Origin: Artemia franciscana
Taxonomy: Eukaryota > Arthropoda > Branchiopoda > Anostraca > Artemiidae
Direction of reading: 5' to 3'
Length of the DNA: 64,000 bases
Assembly: GCF_032884065.1 (NCBI RefSeq)
Contig: NC_088875.1
Location: 49,154,971 to 49,218,970 of the forward strand
Under the pieces are notes generated by a model. That model ran no database searches and was not told the origin of the DNA. It worked only from the letters and a program-made list of their open reading frames with translations. Position numbers and translations under genes: made by a program. Shown here piece after piece: positions 47,960 to 59,850 of this stretch (its first letter is position 1; every line of letters starts with the position of its first letter).

Positions 47960-48622
47960 CACTTTTTGGGTAAAATTCTAGTTAATTGACTTCTTGCTAT
48001 CTCAGAAACGGTTTAGGTTAGGAAAATGAAACTTTCAGGGATGAATCTACAGATTAAAGTATGTCCCGGGAAGGTATTATGAAGCAACTATCTCCACTCC
48101 TTCTCCCTCTAGAGGGCCCTGAACTTTGATGACCTTTAAAAATATGTGTGTTATAAAAGTGAAACCTTGCAAAGTGGATCTTCTGCTCAATTGAATTACA
48201 ACAAAATTGTTTTCAGCTTCATAACTTTGCTCAATTCCATTGTATAAGGTTTTAAAGATATGCAAACACATTTCCTAAATTTTGAAGAAAAAAAAAAACA
48301 ACATTGACATGGCTCAAAATTCTACTCAATTAACAGGAATTGTATTTTCAGAACTAAAGGCAGAGAAAAAGCAACTAGTAACTGAAAATTAATGTAAAAT
48401 GTTGTTTTGTCAAAATTTCAATAGGTATAGACCTGTCATGTAGGCAAATTTCAGGGCCTTCTAGAGGGAGAAGGGGTGGAGATGGGTATTTTAAAATACC
48501 TTCCCAGGACATACTTTGGCCTGTAGAACCATCCCTGAAAGTTCCATTTTCCTAACCTAAACCCTTTCCGAGATAGCAAGAAGTCAATTAACTAGAATTT
48601 TACCCACTTTTTGGCCCGGGAC
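47960..48622. mobile_element. Foldback element, arms of about 160 bp
   Basis: The left arm (47960-48125) contains GGGTAAAATTCTAGTTAATT, GGTTTAGGTTAGGAAAATG and CTTCTCCCTCTAGAGGGCCC. The right arm (48448-48622) is its reverse complement with about 15% differences. The 320-base centre has no coding potential. The layout is that of a foldback or long-TIR non-autonomous DNA transposon. I found no convincing target duplication. Confidence 0.75.
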
Positions 48623-50504
48623 CCTTCTTAGCCTGATTGTACCTGAAATCTGCAACTTACTAACAATTTTTCTTTCGATTGTTTCAAAAAGTAGCCCTAC
48701 AATTTTTAGGGTAGCCCCATAAGCCCCACAATTTCGTCAGTTTTGCCACATTGAACCGCAAAAAAAAGATTTTCTTTATATTAAAGATCACTACTTACAT
48801 ATCTGGATATGTATCTTCTTTTTGGTTAAAAACTGGATTGTTGATTTCTATAGTTTTTTTTTAAGGCGTTTTAAGTTTGTCCTTAACCGATTCAGACAAT
48901 CAGGTTTCATTTTCACTGTCCTCGGTACTTTAAAAGCTTGTACAGTTCTTGTTTTGGTCATGGTAATTCAAAAAAAAGTTCACCTAAAATCAGTCTTAAC
49001 GCTTTTGAAAACAAAATGCTTAGAGTTAAATGAGGGTAGCAACGATAAAGCAAACGGTATTATAGATAGTCTGTTTTTTGGCTATATGGTGACTATTTTT
49101 TTGTTCATTCTTTTCTTGCTTTTTTTTTTACTAAAGACATTTAGGTTATATTTTCAAAAGATAAGAAAAATGGTAATCAAAAGCTTCATTTTCATGTACG
49201 TCTGCTATGTGAATATAGACATAACCTTTTTAGAAATAAAATTAAAAATAAGTATTTTTTTTAGAACACAAATTAAGACCGACGTAAATCGTAAATTTTC
49301 CTAAAAACTCCTAAATATGGAGATGACTGCCCCCTCATCTCTGTACTTCAGTTTAACTCATATTTTAATAAAAGACACTACATGTTTTCAAACGTTGACT
49401 TTCCTTCTTTTGCCACAATGCTTCATAATTGGGTGTACTTATTTAGTTACATTTGCGTTAGTTCATTTACCATTGTTGATGATACCGATAACAAACATTT
49501 TCAGCTCGATGTTTAAAAGTTTAGTGCTTAAAGCTAAGCTTCTGGGTAAGGAGTGGTGATAGACCCCCTCCCCCTTCGTATTTAGAGTATTTTCTGGTCG
49601 TTTAAAGCGTTAATATCGGGTTTTGCTTCCTATTTAAAATTTTTTCCCTTAAATCTATGCCCGTCTTTATGTCCCTTTATAATAAGTAAATTAGAGACTG
49701 TACAAGTTACTTGTACTGCACACTCGTGTTAGTCTGTCTTCAGAAAATGCTCGATATAATATCGATATATTATCGATATATCGATAATTCGATATATCAA
49801 CCAAGATGCGATCTCACAATTCTTGTTCTTGTGATATATCGGCCCTACTTTGGCCATAACCTCCCCTGTGGGGCAAAAAATAGCGAAAACGATCGTTTAA
49901 TACAGTATGTGTATTTTTCAATCTTCTATTTACTTGTTTATACTATTAATGCATTAAGCTATTTGAGTAATGAAATTATATGAAAAAAGAGAGAAAAATT
50001 CCAAACTGTTTCCGCAGATAAATATTCTCAAAGTTAATTCGAAAATGCTCGTTAGTTATTTTCATATAGATTAAATATTTTGAAGAATTGCAAGGTGTGG
50101 CTATGTTCATTAGAAATACATTCAGTTTCCAGGATGTTAATACTAAATATCTATGACTAGATCATACTTTACATGGGAGCCAGTTTTGAAAATTATATTC
50201 TTCTCAGTTTATCAACGGAAGTTCTTGTAATTGAAACAAAGAGGGCGTTTTTTAATCTTCTTGCGTCTAAATAGTAATGAAAATACTCTGCTTTTTTCTA
50301 TGTTAGATTAATATTGGATGAAAAATATAGTTAAAAATAAAGATTTAAAGTAACAAGAGATACAAAAGCTTACTTTAGTCTGGGTTTTCACTTACTTGGG
50401 TAACGCCAAGGAACATCAGTAAACCCTGTACAAAGTTCATAGACTTGCTATAAAGGATAAAAGATTCTCCAGACTCATTGATTGGGCATAGGGCATCACA
50501 TCGA

Positions 50505-50600
50505 CATTTCAGTTGCTGCGTCTTTTTTTACAGGGACAGGCAGCAAGGCTGTCACCCTACCTTTTGGGAGGGGGAATCGAACCCGGGGCCCCGTATTCCA
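50505..50600 (-). repeat. tRNA-like SINE fragment
   Basis: In reverse complement, GGGCCCCGGGTTCGATTCCC contains an excellent RNA polymerase III B box (GGTTCGATTCC). It is followed by a GC-rich CAGCCTTGCTGCCTGTCCC block and an A-rich end. I see no A box upstream, so it is a 5'-truncated tRNA-derived element rather than a tRNA gene. Confidence 0.45.
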
Positions 50601-51180
50601 GTGTTACTAAATATCAAATCGGAAGAAGAAAGAAAAAGCACTAGTTTTCCAGAATTCTATAAATACAGAGGAATGTCACATGTCAGTTTATTAGATTTAG
50701 TTTTACAGTTACAGGTTGGATAAAATGCGAAGCGATAATTTTTGTTCATTTTAAGTCCCAATTTTGCTCTCAATTAGAAAACTTTTGCTCCCAATTAGAA
50801 AACCCAATTAGTCCCAATTAGAAAACTCAGCCGTTTAATATTAAATGAATTCCATTTATTGAAAGGCTACAACATCAGAACTGTTCCTTCAAATCACATT
50901 GCTGCTGGAAACTATTCAAAGTAATATTCAAAGAAAATCAAAGTAATATTTGGAGATAGGCTCAGAGTGGCTGTTGGTTTGAATGAGATAAAGGCTTGCG
51001 CTCTTCCAATCGTCTTATTAGGAGAATAACTCAGGAGAAAAAAGTATGACCTTTGTAATTGTCTTAAACAGGAGTTAAGACCGGACGAAGGCTACCCTCC
51101 TGCAACTACTGCATAAGCTTCTTAAGGTTTAGAATTTTTACAAGCCTTATTTAATTAGTTAAGATGCTTCTCTTTTTTAG

Positions 51181-51597
51181 GATGTCAATTATAGCAACCC
51201 CAGTCCATACCTCCATCCTCAGTATAGTAATAGTGATCACTCTGATAGTGAAAGCCTCCGCGATAGCGGCACAGGAGATAGTGCTCGGGACGAAGTGACA
51301 GGAACCCGAGATGAAATCCATCTAGATCATGAGAGTGCATCGTTATTGCGTGGCTCTAGTCTCCAAAGCTTACACCCGACAAATAGTGAGCTTAGTTGTG
51401 ACACTCGGAATTCGAGTTATAGTAGTAAGCTGAGTGTTCGACCGAGGCATGTACGAACTTTAAGTACATTTCAGCCAGTTGCTCCTCCTCGTCCTCCTCA
51501 GTTTATGACTAAAGTAAATGAAGAGGTGATAAATTTACGGACAAATCCATTAAGTCAGCTACCAGATGAGGGGGAAGAGGTAGTTGCTATATGCTAA
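51181..51597 (+). CDS. LRIG: LRIG last coding exon: cytoplasmic tail and stop (window residues 600-737)
   Basis: Acceptor TTCTCTTTTTTAG; phase 0; TAA at 51595-51597. It encodes 138 residues rich in Ser, Asp and Pro: a tyrosine-containing start (DVNYSNPSPYLHPQYSNSDH), the acidic SESLRDSGTGDSAR segment that resembles a conserved tail motif in arthropod LRIGs, and a proline stretch (VAPPRPPQF) that could bind SH3 domains. The tail is shorter than in vertebrate LRIG1. Family members regulate receptor tyrosine kinases and BMP signalling at the membrane; that role is known for the family and not shown here. No AATAAA was found in the next 1.4 kb; variant ATTAAA occurs at 51618 and 51908. Confidence 0.92.
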   Translation, partial: DVNYSNPSPYLHPQYSNSDHSDSESLRDSGTGDSARDEVTGTRDEIHLDHESASLLRGSSLQSLHPTNSELSCDTRNSSYSSKLSVRPRHVRTLSTFQPVAPPRPPQFMTKVNEEVINLRTNPLSQLPDEGEEVVAIC

Positions 51598-53335
51598 TGA
51601 CATAGCTAAAATTTAAATTAAATGAAGGATCATGTGTGTGTTCTATGGTGTTTAATGCATTGATGCACAGAATAGTGGGGGGACTATTAAAGTTAAAGCC
51701 AAATCGGTTTACTGTTTGCAATTCCATTAGCTGTTCTGAATTTCGGATCAAGCTAGTCTATTATTTTCAGCTTAAATACAAAATTACTGGACTTTGGCAG
51801 TCTTATTAGTCATCAGTTACAATTACTTGAATATGTCGGTGCAATAGGTTCTTTGATCGGACACAATTGGAAGTTGCTCGTTCTAACGGTCTTCTTAAGA
51901 TGTTAATATTAAAATCTGACGTAGCAAGACATTTATCTATAATATTAACTAGACATATTATGTATTAAGTGCTATGGAACACACCACATGTTTGTTTGAC
52001 AATGTGTGTCGAAAAGTGTTAGCTGTTTCAGTTAATTTGTTGTGTTGTTTCGTTATTTTATTACGCTTTGCTTATGTTCGAAGTGGTTTTGACAAGTTAA
52101 TAATATGACAATATTTTCACTCAATTAATAGAATATCTGAAAATTTTTTTAGGAAAGGATGTAAAAGGTGTTTTTTCAGCAAAATTTGACCTAAAGCTTT
52201 CTAAATATAATTTTTGTTTAATCTTTCTATAAAGTGGTGCTGGTCTGTATTTGGAACGAATCTTTTAAAGTATTCATCATACACGCGCTAAGGTTTGACA
52301 GAAAACGGCAAATTTTGTCATCCAAAAATATTCAAAACGAGAATTCAGTGTGAACCCCTGTCCATATGTTTCTTTGGAATTGAACATCTTGGTCTATATA
52401 AGATAGATCCAAATTTTGTAATTCTAGGAAACCGACAATGATTTCGATTGGAGAAACAATTTTCTCAATAATTATCGTAAACAGAAGCTAATTGAATACT
52501 TGCTTGCATTAAGACAATTTTTTTTACCTCGGCCGAAAGTCCTTAGCCTAAGTAAATTTCAAATCCTGTCAAAGCCTATTTAAGGGAAGGATATATTTTA
52601 TATTATGCGTCCAATGTTAGCAGTGTTTGACTCTCTGTACTGTCAATGATTGAAAATGTTGTCATATATTTCTCAGAAATGGATCTCAGTTTTTAAGTAG
52701 AGAGCTTATTATGTTGTGTAGTTCCTATATGTGTTTTTAGTGTTGCCTTTCATTATATATTTTCGTTGCTTTGTTCAAGAGTTGTCTTTTCGGAATGCCT
52801 GTTGTTTTGTAAGAAATTGGTTATTTATTTTATCAAGGGTCTTGGGTTGTTTAACCTCCTCAATGTTCCAAGAATATTTATTACTATTGAATAGGAAATC
52901 AGATCTTGTAGCCTGGATTATTATCTTAATCAATTGTCCTGGAATGATCCAAAAACTCCTCCTAAAATAAGACATGCTTACGTTTTTTCCCCCCAAATCT
53001 AATTTAAAGTGTAGACGAGGAGCTCTGTGCTTTTTTTTCTTTTTATTGAAGAGGCAATTTTCTTTTTTTCTATTTTTTTGGGAGGTAGGGGGAAATGAAT
53101 GAAGTTTAGAGGGTAAAGTTAAAAAAAAGAGAGAGTAAAATATTGACATTTTTCTTGAAGGGTAGAAACACAATATGGATATTATAGTTGGATGATTAAG
53201 AAACGCCACCAGAAAATTAGTTTTGATAGTAGGTTCGGTATCAGAGTGAACCAAAGCAAAGTGGCTGAAACCATATATAAAAAGAAGATAGGAAACTGTC
53301 TGTGCGGTAGCATTAAAGTGAAAATATCTTATTGA

Positions 53336-54575
53336 ATGCCATTTTTGAAAAAGGGGTGTAGGGTCAGAAGGGAGAAATTGAAAAGTCATGTTAGGTTAGC
53401 CTAACCTCACATGAATCATTTAGCCTGTATACAACAATACATCCTTGGCTTTGAGAAAGAAAGAGTCCAAACCATCATAATTAAAAAAAGGAGGGAGAAA
53501 TCTAAATTCGCTCAAAAACCAAAAGAAGTTTTGCTCCGTGAACATCAGTGGCTGATCTAAGAGCGCCATGCTCCCACCTGTTGATGTAGTGCGATTTATT
53601 TTCGGGCAGTTTTCAAGCAAAAATTAAAAAAAGGTTATATCTCCCATATGAATCTGTTGAGCGTAAAAAGGGCTAGAGATACTGGCCCTCTCACCTTCCC
53701 AAAATTCCGGATCCTCCTCAGATATAATTAATACTACAAAGTTTCTTTTAGCCTCGTATTTATCACTGTCTACACACGACTATTTTAGACCAGTCAGATA
53801 AGAAAAGATTTAAATTATGATTTGTCGAAACTAATTTTCGCCTAAACATTGATGTCTAGCTAAGCCTGCTTAGGAATTCAGCATTATCACCTTAAGGCTA
53901 CGGCCCGATTTTTTTTTTCGCAGGACGCTACAAGATTCTTCCGTGGGATGGTAACTATTTGTTTATGGCTGACATTAAATCACTTCCTTCCGCACATTGT
54001 TTTTGTCTGATAACGATAAATTTTACAAGATAATGATTTTTAATGTAGACAACAGTAAAACCAACTTGCTTCAAGAAGTATGGTCACTTTATGGTATAAA
54101 CTGAAGATTATAGCAAAGACTTAAGAGAATTCCTTTTCTGTTACTATGGAAGTAAATCATGTACTTCAGATAAAAAAAATCTAAATCAGAAGTGGCCTAT
54201 TCTGACAAAACCAAATATTGAAAAACAAGGTCTATGGTTATTAAAAAAAAGGAGAATGACACAAATTTTTTGCCTGCATGTAACCAGATGTCTTCAGCAT
54301 TGACAAAGAGAAAATATAAACCATAATAGCTTTAAAAAATGGAATAAATTTAAAGTCAACAGTATTTTTTCTTTTCGTTTTTGGGTGAATTTAGATTTCT
54401 CCCTCCTTTTTTAAATTATAATAGTTTGAACTCTTTTTTCTCAAAGCCTAGAATGTACTGTTGTATACAGGCTAAATGATTCATGTGAGGCTAGGTTAAC
54501 CTAACATCGCTTTTCAATTTCTCACTTCTGATCCTACCCCCCCCCCCTTTTTTTTTAAATTTTCTTTTCGATTTT
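53336..54575. repeat. Inverted repeat pair, arms of about 190 bp
   Basis: 53336-53525 and the reverse complement of 54382-54575 share TCACATGAATCATTTAGCCT, GTATACAACA(A/G)TACAT, GGCTTTGAGAAA and GGAGGGAGAAATCTAAATTC. Identity is about 85%. The 855-base spacer has no ORF of note. It is either one element with long terminal inverted repeats or two insertions in opposite directions. Confidence 0.75.
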
Positions 54576-54625
54576 TGTGAAATATTTCATTAAAACTTTA
54601 CAAATTAGGATTTACCAAATGTATA

Positions 54626-54931
54626 ATGAATGGAGGAAATATTAACTTTCCATTGTGTGGGATAAATAATGACGAAAACCACACAGCCTTTCCATCATAC
54701 AAACAATTGAGAAGAGACAATGCAACGAAGGATTTTTTTTTAAAGAGAATAAATTGCAGAAGAAAACAAATTGAGTATTTTGCTCATAGAACTAATAGCC
54801 GTCTTCAACTGAACAAAAAAGTGGGCAAAGATGAAGTTCAATTACGACAAATAACGAGGAAACAAAAAACAAATTCAGCAATAAAGGAGTCCGAGTCTCA
54901 TTACCCTCTACCAGTTTGGCCCTATTTCTGA
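54626..54931 (+). CDS. Unrecognised small open frame
   Basis: 101 codons, polar and basic (SYKQLRRDNATKDFFLKRIN, CRRKQIEYFAHRTNSRLQLN), ending PLPVWPYF. The frame is also open for about eight codons before the ATG. Composition looks more protein-like than other frames nearby, but I recognise no domain, and there is no clear promoter or polyadenylation signal. It could be a transposon remnant. Confidence 0.2.
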   Translation: MNGGNINFPLCGINNDENHTAFPSYKQLRRDNATKDFFLKRINCRRKQIEYFAHRTNSRLQLNKKVGKDEVQLRQITRKQKTNSAIKESESHYPLPVWPYF

Positions 54932-55539
54932 AAATGTAGATTAAGGCAATCGATCCATTTGATTTTTTAAGTTTCCGAACATGTAGCTGAAGGGGAGATA
55001 ACACGAACAAATTATCAACCTCAATAATGTCTACAGTATAATCACAGTTTTTTGTTTTAATATCAAAAAGTGTCTAAACATTATGTCTTGTATTATTAAA
55101 TAGAACATTTCCCAATAAACACAGAGCGTGATGAATCTAAGGTTATATATAGTAATTTCTAATTTTAGTTTTTTACCAATATCAGATAAGGAAATGAACT
55201 TGAAGCTTGGTTAGTTCTATTCAATTTCAGCGCACACATGTTTTGTAGTTTGTGCTAAGTCTCAGAACATATTTCCAAATTTATATTTCATGGCTCTGTA
55301 TGATCAATGAATTTTTCTTGCCGAAACAGATCAGCGTTGCTCGAGAATCTTTATAATGCTTCACGTCTATAAAACATCTCCAAAAAGTTAGTTCTTCCTT
55401 ATATCACTCGATTATCAACTATCCCCCTCTCTCCAACAAACTCCCCCTCGCCTCTTCTTGGCATTATCATGCCACGTCCCGTAGCTTCCTACTGTAAAAA
55501 TCAAATTAAAAAAAAGAAGAAGAAAAAATAAGTTGCCTC

Positions 55540-55612
55540 CTGGACTGAATTGAATACCTGGTGCGCTTAATAAAGACCTTAAAACCACTACACCTTAGAA
55601 CCGTATAAATAA
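55540..55612 (-). repeat. Decayed tRNA-like sequence
   Basis: In reverse complement, TAAGGTGTAGTGGTTTTAAG resembles a polymerase III A box, and GGTATTCAATTCAGTCC about 25 bases later resembles a worn B box. The acceptor stem does not pair, so it is not a working tRNA. It may be the head of a SINE. Confidence 0.3.
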
Positions 55613-56298
55613 ATGATGAATATAATGCTAAAATTTGTCCCTCTAACGGGCTCCTCGTCCCACTTTTTCTGTCGAGTTTCAGTCCAATTGGTTCACTCCT
55701 TTGGGAATGCATTGCAATAAACAAAGAGCTTTATATGTTCTCTTTAATTCTTAAGAGCAGTATTTAAAATGTTCACTGCTAATAAACTGAACAAATATAA
55801 ACGGAAAGAATTAATTGAAAATTTCATGAAAGTTTTAGTACAAAATCTTCTCAATATTTGGGCCTGTGCTGATTTTATAGTTGGGTTCTTCTTTTGTGCC
55901 AACTTTTACCACGATAATAGCCAGTAACACTTTGCCTATATAATATTTTATAAGTATGATTTATTAAAATAACCCTTTTGTCAATAGCCAGTAATACTTT
56001 GATTAGATTATATTTTGAGAGTATAGTTTGTTAAAATACCCCTTTTGTCTAATTTTTGTATATCTAACTTGTCTAACTTGATAGCTGACCAATCGTTGAG
56101 TAAAAACTTTCCATAATACATTTTCTGTTTATTTTGTATTTTCTGTAGATCTTCAAATTTGTATTTTTTAGGGGGCCCATCTGTGTTTTGTCTTTCATTT
56201 TTATCAGCTTTGCTGAATGTTTTTGGCTGCCGTTTTGGCAATCCACCCAACTGGAAGAGAATATCAGTTTCCATTTCCAAAGAAAGTGTATTTTTTCC

Positions 56299-56449
56299 AT
56301 AACGTTTTTAGAAGAAAATGACATTATTATAACGTTTTTAGAAGAAAATAACGTTATTATAACGTTTTTAGAAGAAAATGACGTTATTATAACGTTTTTA
56401 GAAGAAAATAACGTTATTAGAAGTCACTTATTAGCTTGTAATAAGTGAC
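56299..56449. repeat. Four 30-bp tandem repeats followed by a perfect hairpin
   Basis: The unit ATAACGTTTTTAGAAGAAAA plus TGACGTTATT occurs at 56299, 56329, 56359 and 56389. TGAC and TAAC variants alternate. Four bases later (56423-56449) an 11-bp perfect stem GTCACTTATTA / TAATAAGTGAC closes a 5-base loop. Confidence 0.9.
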
Positions 56450-58223
56450 CTGATAGGAGAATCGTCATAGTGCTGTCTCAATGAATCATGAATAAGGCTA
56501 TAAAACGTGTTACATTTGGAATATTGGCTGTATACAGGGAGTAGAGCAAAGGACTTACCTGAAAAACTCAGTAGACTTTAGGCGATAAACTTCCTCATAT
56601 TAAATTGTCTCCTAGGATATGTCTATCTTTGATTTGTTCTTCTTGAATAGAATAAGAACTTATTTTACTCAACACAGGCATTTAGGGCTTTGTGAGTTGT
56701 ATAAGTGGTCTTTATATGACAATGTATTACAATGAATAAACGTTAGGTAACAGTGTTACCTACCATACCTGATTTTAATATAATCTTTTTATCTTATTTG
56801 TTGAAACTTTTAATTTGATTTTGTGTTAAATTGGATGAGCTCCATTGAAAAAATATGTACAATTTTAAATTTTTTGCCTTATTAAACCTTGATTAGTTGG
56901 GGTTTTAACTGACCTCACAAAAAGTAAGTCTATATATTTGGGAATCCAAAGTAATGTGTTAATGAATATACTTCTGTAAAAGTGCCATATTTTTTTGGTG
57001 AATTTTGCCGCTCTTAGTAGTTGTCTGCATTGGCTGATATGAATTCCACTACGGATACAGATTGGATGTTTACTTTAGTTGTATTGGCTCTTACAGGACC
57101 GTATCCAGCGCAGGAGTGGGGGTCTACTAGGTTCCACTCCTTTCTCCTGAGATGTTTCTCTTGTTCGTAAACTGGTCGTGAAATCCACATAAAGAATTAT
57201 TTCCTGAAAAACTAAAAACTTTCTCCGATTCTTAAGTTGGTCCTAAATACTCAGATAAAAACGAAAACAAACACTTTTATCCTCATTCTTTTGTACCCCC
57301 CCTCCCCCGAACAAAAATTCATTTGGTACATACGCACACAAAAGATGGTTTTGCAAAACCCATCGCGTGCAGAGAATATACTTGTCTATGTAGGTGCCAG
57401 CTGAGACATCCTGAATATAGGAAAATACACTGCCAATTATGCGCACTGATGGCACGTCCCTGGCACAACCGTATTTTTATATTCATTGACCTATTTCTAA
57501 TTTTTTTTATGAATATTGAGAATCGGGTTTTCAGTAAAATTTTACTCTTGATTGTATTTAAGCCTATTTTGCTATAGCTTATTTAATATTGACTTGTACT
57601 ATCGTAATTATATTAATGTGTATATATGACTATTGTTGTTCAAATCGAGCTTTGAAATGATATTTGACCAATAATGTATGCGGTATTTCGTGCGAGAAAT
57701 GGAGAAGAGTAGTTAGGAAGTCAGCTTTGAGATGTAATATTTCAATCTAATATAATAATATAATAATAATATAATACAAATTAATATAATATAAAATAAT
57801 ATAATAAAATCTAATATAATAATAATATTTCAGACCCTTCAATCTGTCCAGCATTCGTTGCATTTTAAAACGATTGACACTAACATTTAGTATTAACGTT
57901 TGTAACAAAAGTAACATTGTAGTAATTGAGATGGATCATGAATTTTGTGAATACTGATTGATTGCATTGACCGATACTCCATAGAGGATGCCTTTTTTTG
58001 TCTCCTAACTATCGTTTTTCTCTCATACAATATCATTTGCCCTTAAATTCTTCTAATTTTCTCCCACAATGCTTTTTTGGTTCAAGTTATCAACGAAAAA
58101 TTTTTATGACTTGGCTTGTATTTGAAATGCTTTCCATTTGTGCATTTTCCTGAACTGTTTTAGAAGTTCCCTGCAGGTTATTTAAACAGACAAAAATGCT
58201 GTTTCTAAATCGGTATTTGAGTT

Positions 58224-58226
<3 letters not shown>

Positions 58227-58315
<89 letters not shown>
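58227..58315. repeat. (TA)n microsatellite
   Basis: About 89 bases of alternating T and A. Confidence 0.95.
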
Positions 58316-58317
<2 letters not shown>

Positions 58318-58836
58318 TGAAAAGAGAAATCACCAATGCTACAGCACAAACACAAAAAAAAAAAAAAAAAAAGAGACAGAAGGAGAAAAGGAAGACTGTT
58401 TGCACGAAACTGTACCATTCCAAGAGCAATCTTATGAAGTCCATAAAAATAAAGCAGTGGAGAAAATGTATGAAACAAAACCAAAAATATTTCTGTAGTG
58501 TATTGTCAATAAAAAAATTTGTCATTTATTGTCAATAAAAAAAGAGGCGGAAATTGAAGCACTTCTATGTCATTCAATTTGACACTTTGCCTTAAAAGAT
58601 AACCATTGAACTATGAACCACTTAGCAAAACAAATTCCACGAAATTTCTATGCACAGATAAAAGAAAATCATTTCTAATATTTAATTTGTATCTAATTTT
58701 TTTAATAGGTTTATTTCATGACTTGATGTATTTTGTCTTAAATTTTTATATTCGGTTTATTAGCATCTGACAATTGAAATATTATTCCCAAGACTGGTAT
58801 ACTAAACAAATGATTACATAATTGAAGAGAGGCAAT

Positions 58837-58947
58837 TGTACAATATATTATGTACAATATATGCACAATATGTACATACTGTAAATATATTGTACAATAT
58901 ATATACAAAATTGTACATATATTATGTACAATATGTACAATATATTA
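58837..58947. repeat. TACAATATAT-type tandem repeat
   Basis: Repeated TGTACAATATAT and its near-palindromic variants. Low complexity. Confidence 0.75.
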
Positions 58948-59374
58948 TTGAAATGAACGAAAAAAAGTTTTATCCAAAGCTGATTTCCTATATAAAATGA
59001 AATGAAATGAATATATAAAATGATTGAATGAAATATAAAATGAATGAAAAATGAAAGTAATCATTCCACAGCTTTTGTTTTTGTCAAAGCGATTATGTTG
59101 GCTCCTATTGTTGTTTCTTTTTTTTGTCTTCTATGAAGAGTATACGCTTTGTTGAAATTAAATACTGAAATTATATATTTTGTATTTCTAGATCATCCGT
59201 CATTAGATATTCTTCATTATAAGCGTTGTAGTCGTGAATCTAAAAAGGTGATTCATTCGCATCTATTTATTCAGTTCTGCTATTAGTACTCATGAAAAGT
59301 AGCCATTTGATTATAGTGTATTCCAATTATTTATATGAAACCTGCTATTACGCTATTCTAGCTAGTCTGCTAAA

Positions 59375-59850
59375 GAAGACTAAGTCACTAAGGCTAGGAA
59401 TAAGTGAAGATGAAAAGGTGACGTTGGGTAACGAAAAGAATGATCAGGTTGGCAGCTTCACTTACCTTGGTAGTATTATTAGTAAAGACGGTGGGATCAG
59501 TGAAGATGTTAAAAATAGAATAGCAAAGGCTCAGGGTGTTTTTCATAGTTAAAAAAAGTTTGGAAGAATAGGAAGATAAGTCTGCAAACTAAGATTAGAA
59601 TATTGGAAGCTACAGTGATGACAGTGGTTAAATATGGCTCTGAAGCATGGGTGCCTCGTCTAGGTTGGGAGGATGTCATAAATAAAGATTTAAGGAAATA
59701 GGAACTTCCTGGGAGGGTATAAAGAGGGAGGCCTTGAATGGATTAGGTTAAAGGGAGGAGCGTGCGTAGCTGTTTTGCCCTCAGGCGGCTTGGTGCTGCA
59801 GTGAGTTATTAGTAGTGGTAGTATCAGACTATCAAGGTCTACAACAATGT
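59375..59850 (+). pseudogene. Reverse-transcriptase C-terminus and 3' end of a non-LTR retrotransposon
   Basis: The frame gives KKTKSLRLGISEDEKVTLGN, then the hallmark FTYLGSIISKDGGISEDVKN and AKAQGVF. After a stop or frame change the sequence continues in another frame with ILEATVMTVVKYGSEAW. (F/Y)TYLGS-x-I, G-x-x-x-D-I/V-x-x-R-I and KYGSE-x-W are the conserved motifs after the catalytic domain of RTE and CR1-like elements. The catalytic part is missing. The 3' part (59750-59820) is also found reversed at 15830 and 37308. Confidence 0.8.

Larger units (their letters stand above)
47844..51180 (+). other. LRIG intron, 3.3 kb
   Basis: Donor GTATTT, acceptor TTTTTTAG. It contains a 660-bp foldback element, a TCGATATA-rich palindromic patch (49749-49800) and a tRNA-like repeat fragment. 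A 160-codon open frame at 48822-49304 is hydrophobic and AT-driven, and I do not regard it as a gene. Confidence 0.85.

Noticed and set aside
48822..49304. 160-codon hydrophobic open frame in an LRIG intron
   Set aside because: Phe/Leu/Ile richness follows from T-rich sequence. No coherent membrane-protein pattern, promoter or splice context is seen.
52775..53389. 204-codon minus-strand open frame
   Set aside because: It overlaps the arm of an inverted repeat, is rich in Lys/Phe/Asn from AT-driven sequence and poly-A/T runs, and shows no domain or gene signals.
57243..57577. Cys-containing frame on the + strand and its antisense partner
   Set aside because: The cysteines do not form a known zinc or disulphide pattern, and both strands are open, which points to chance.
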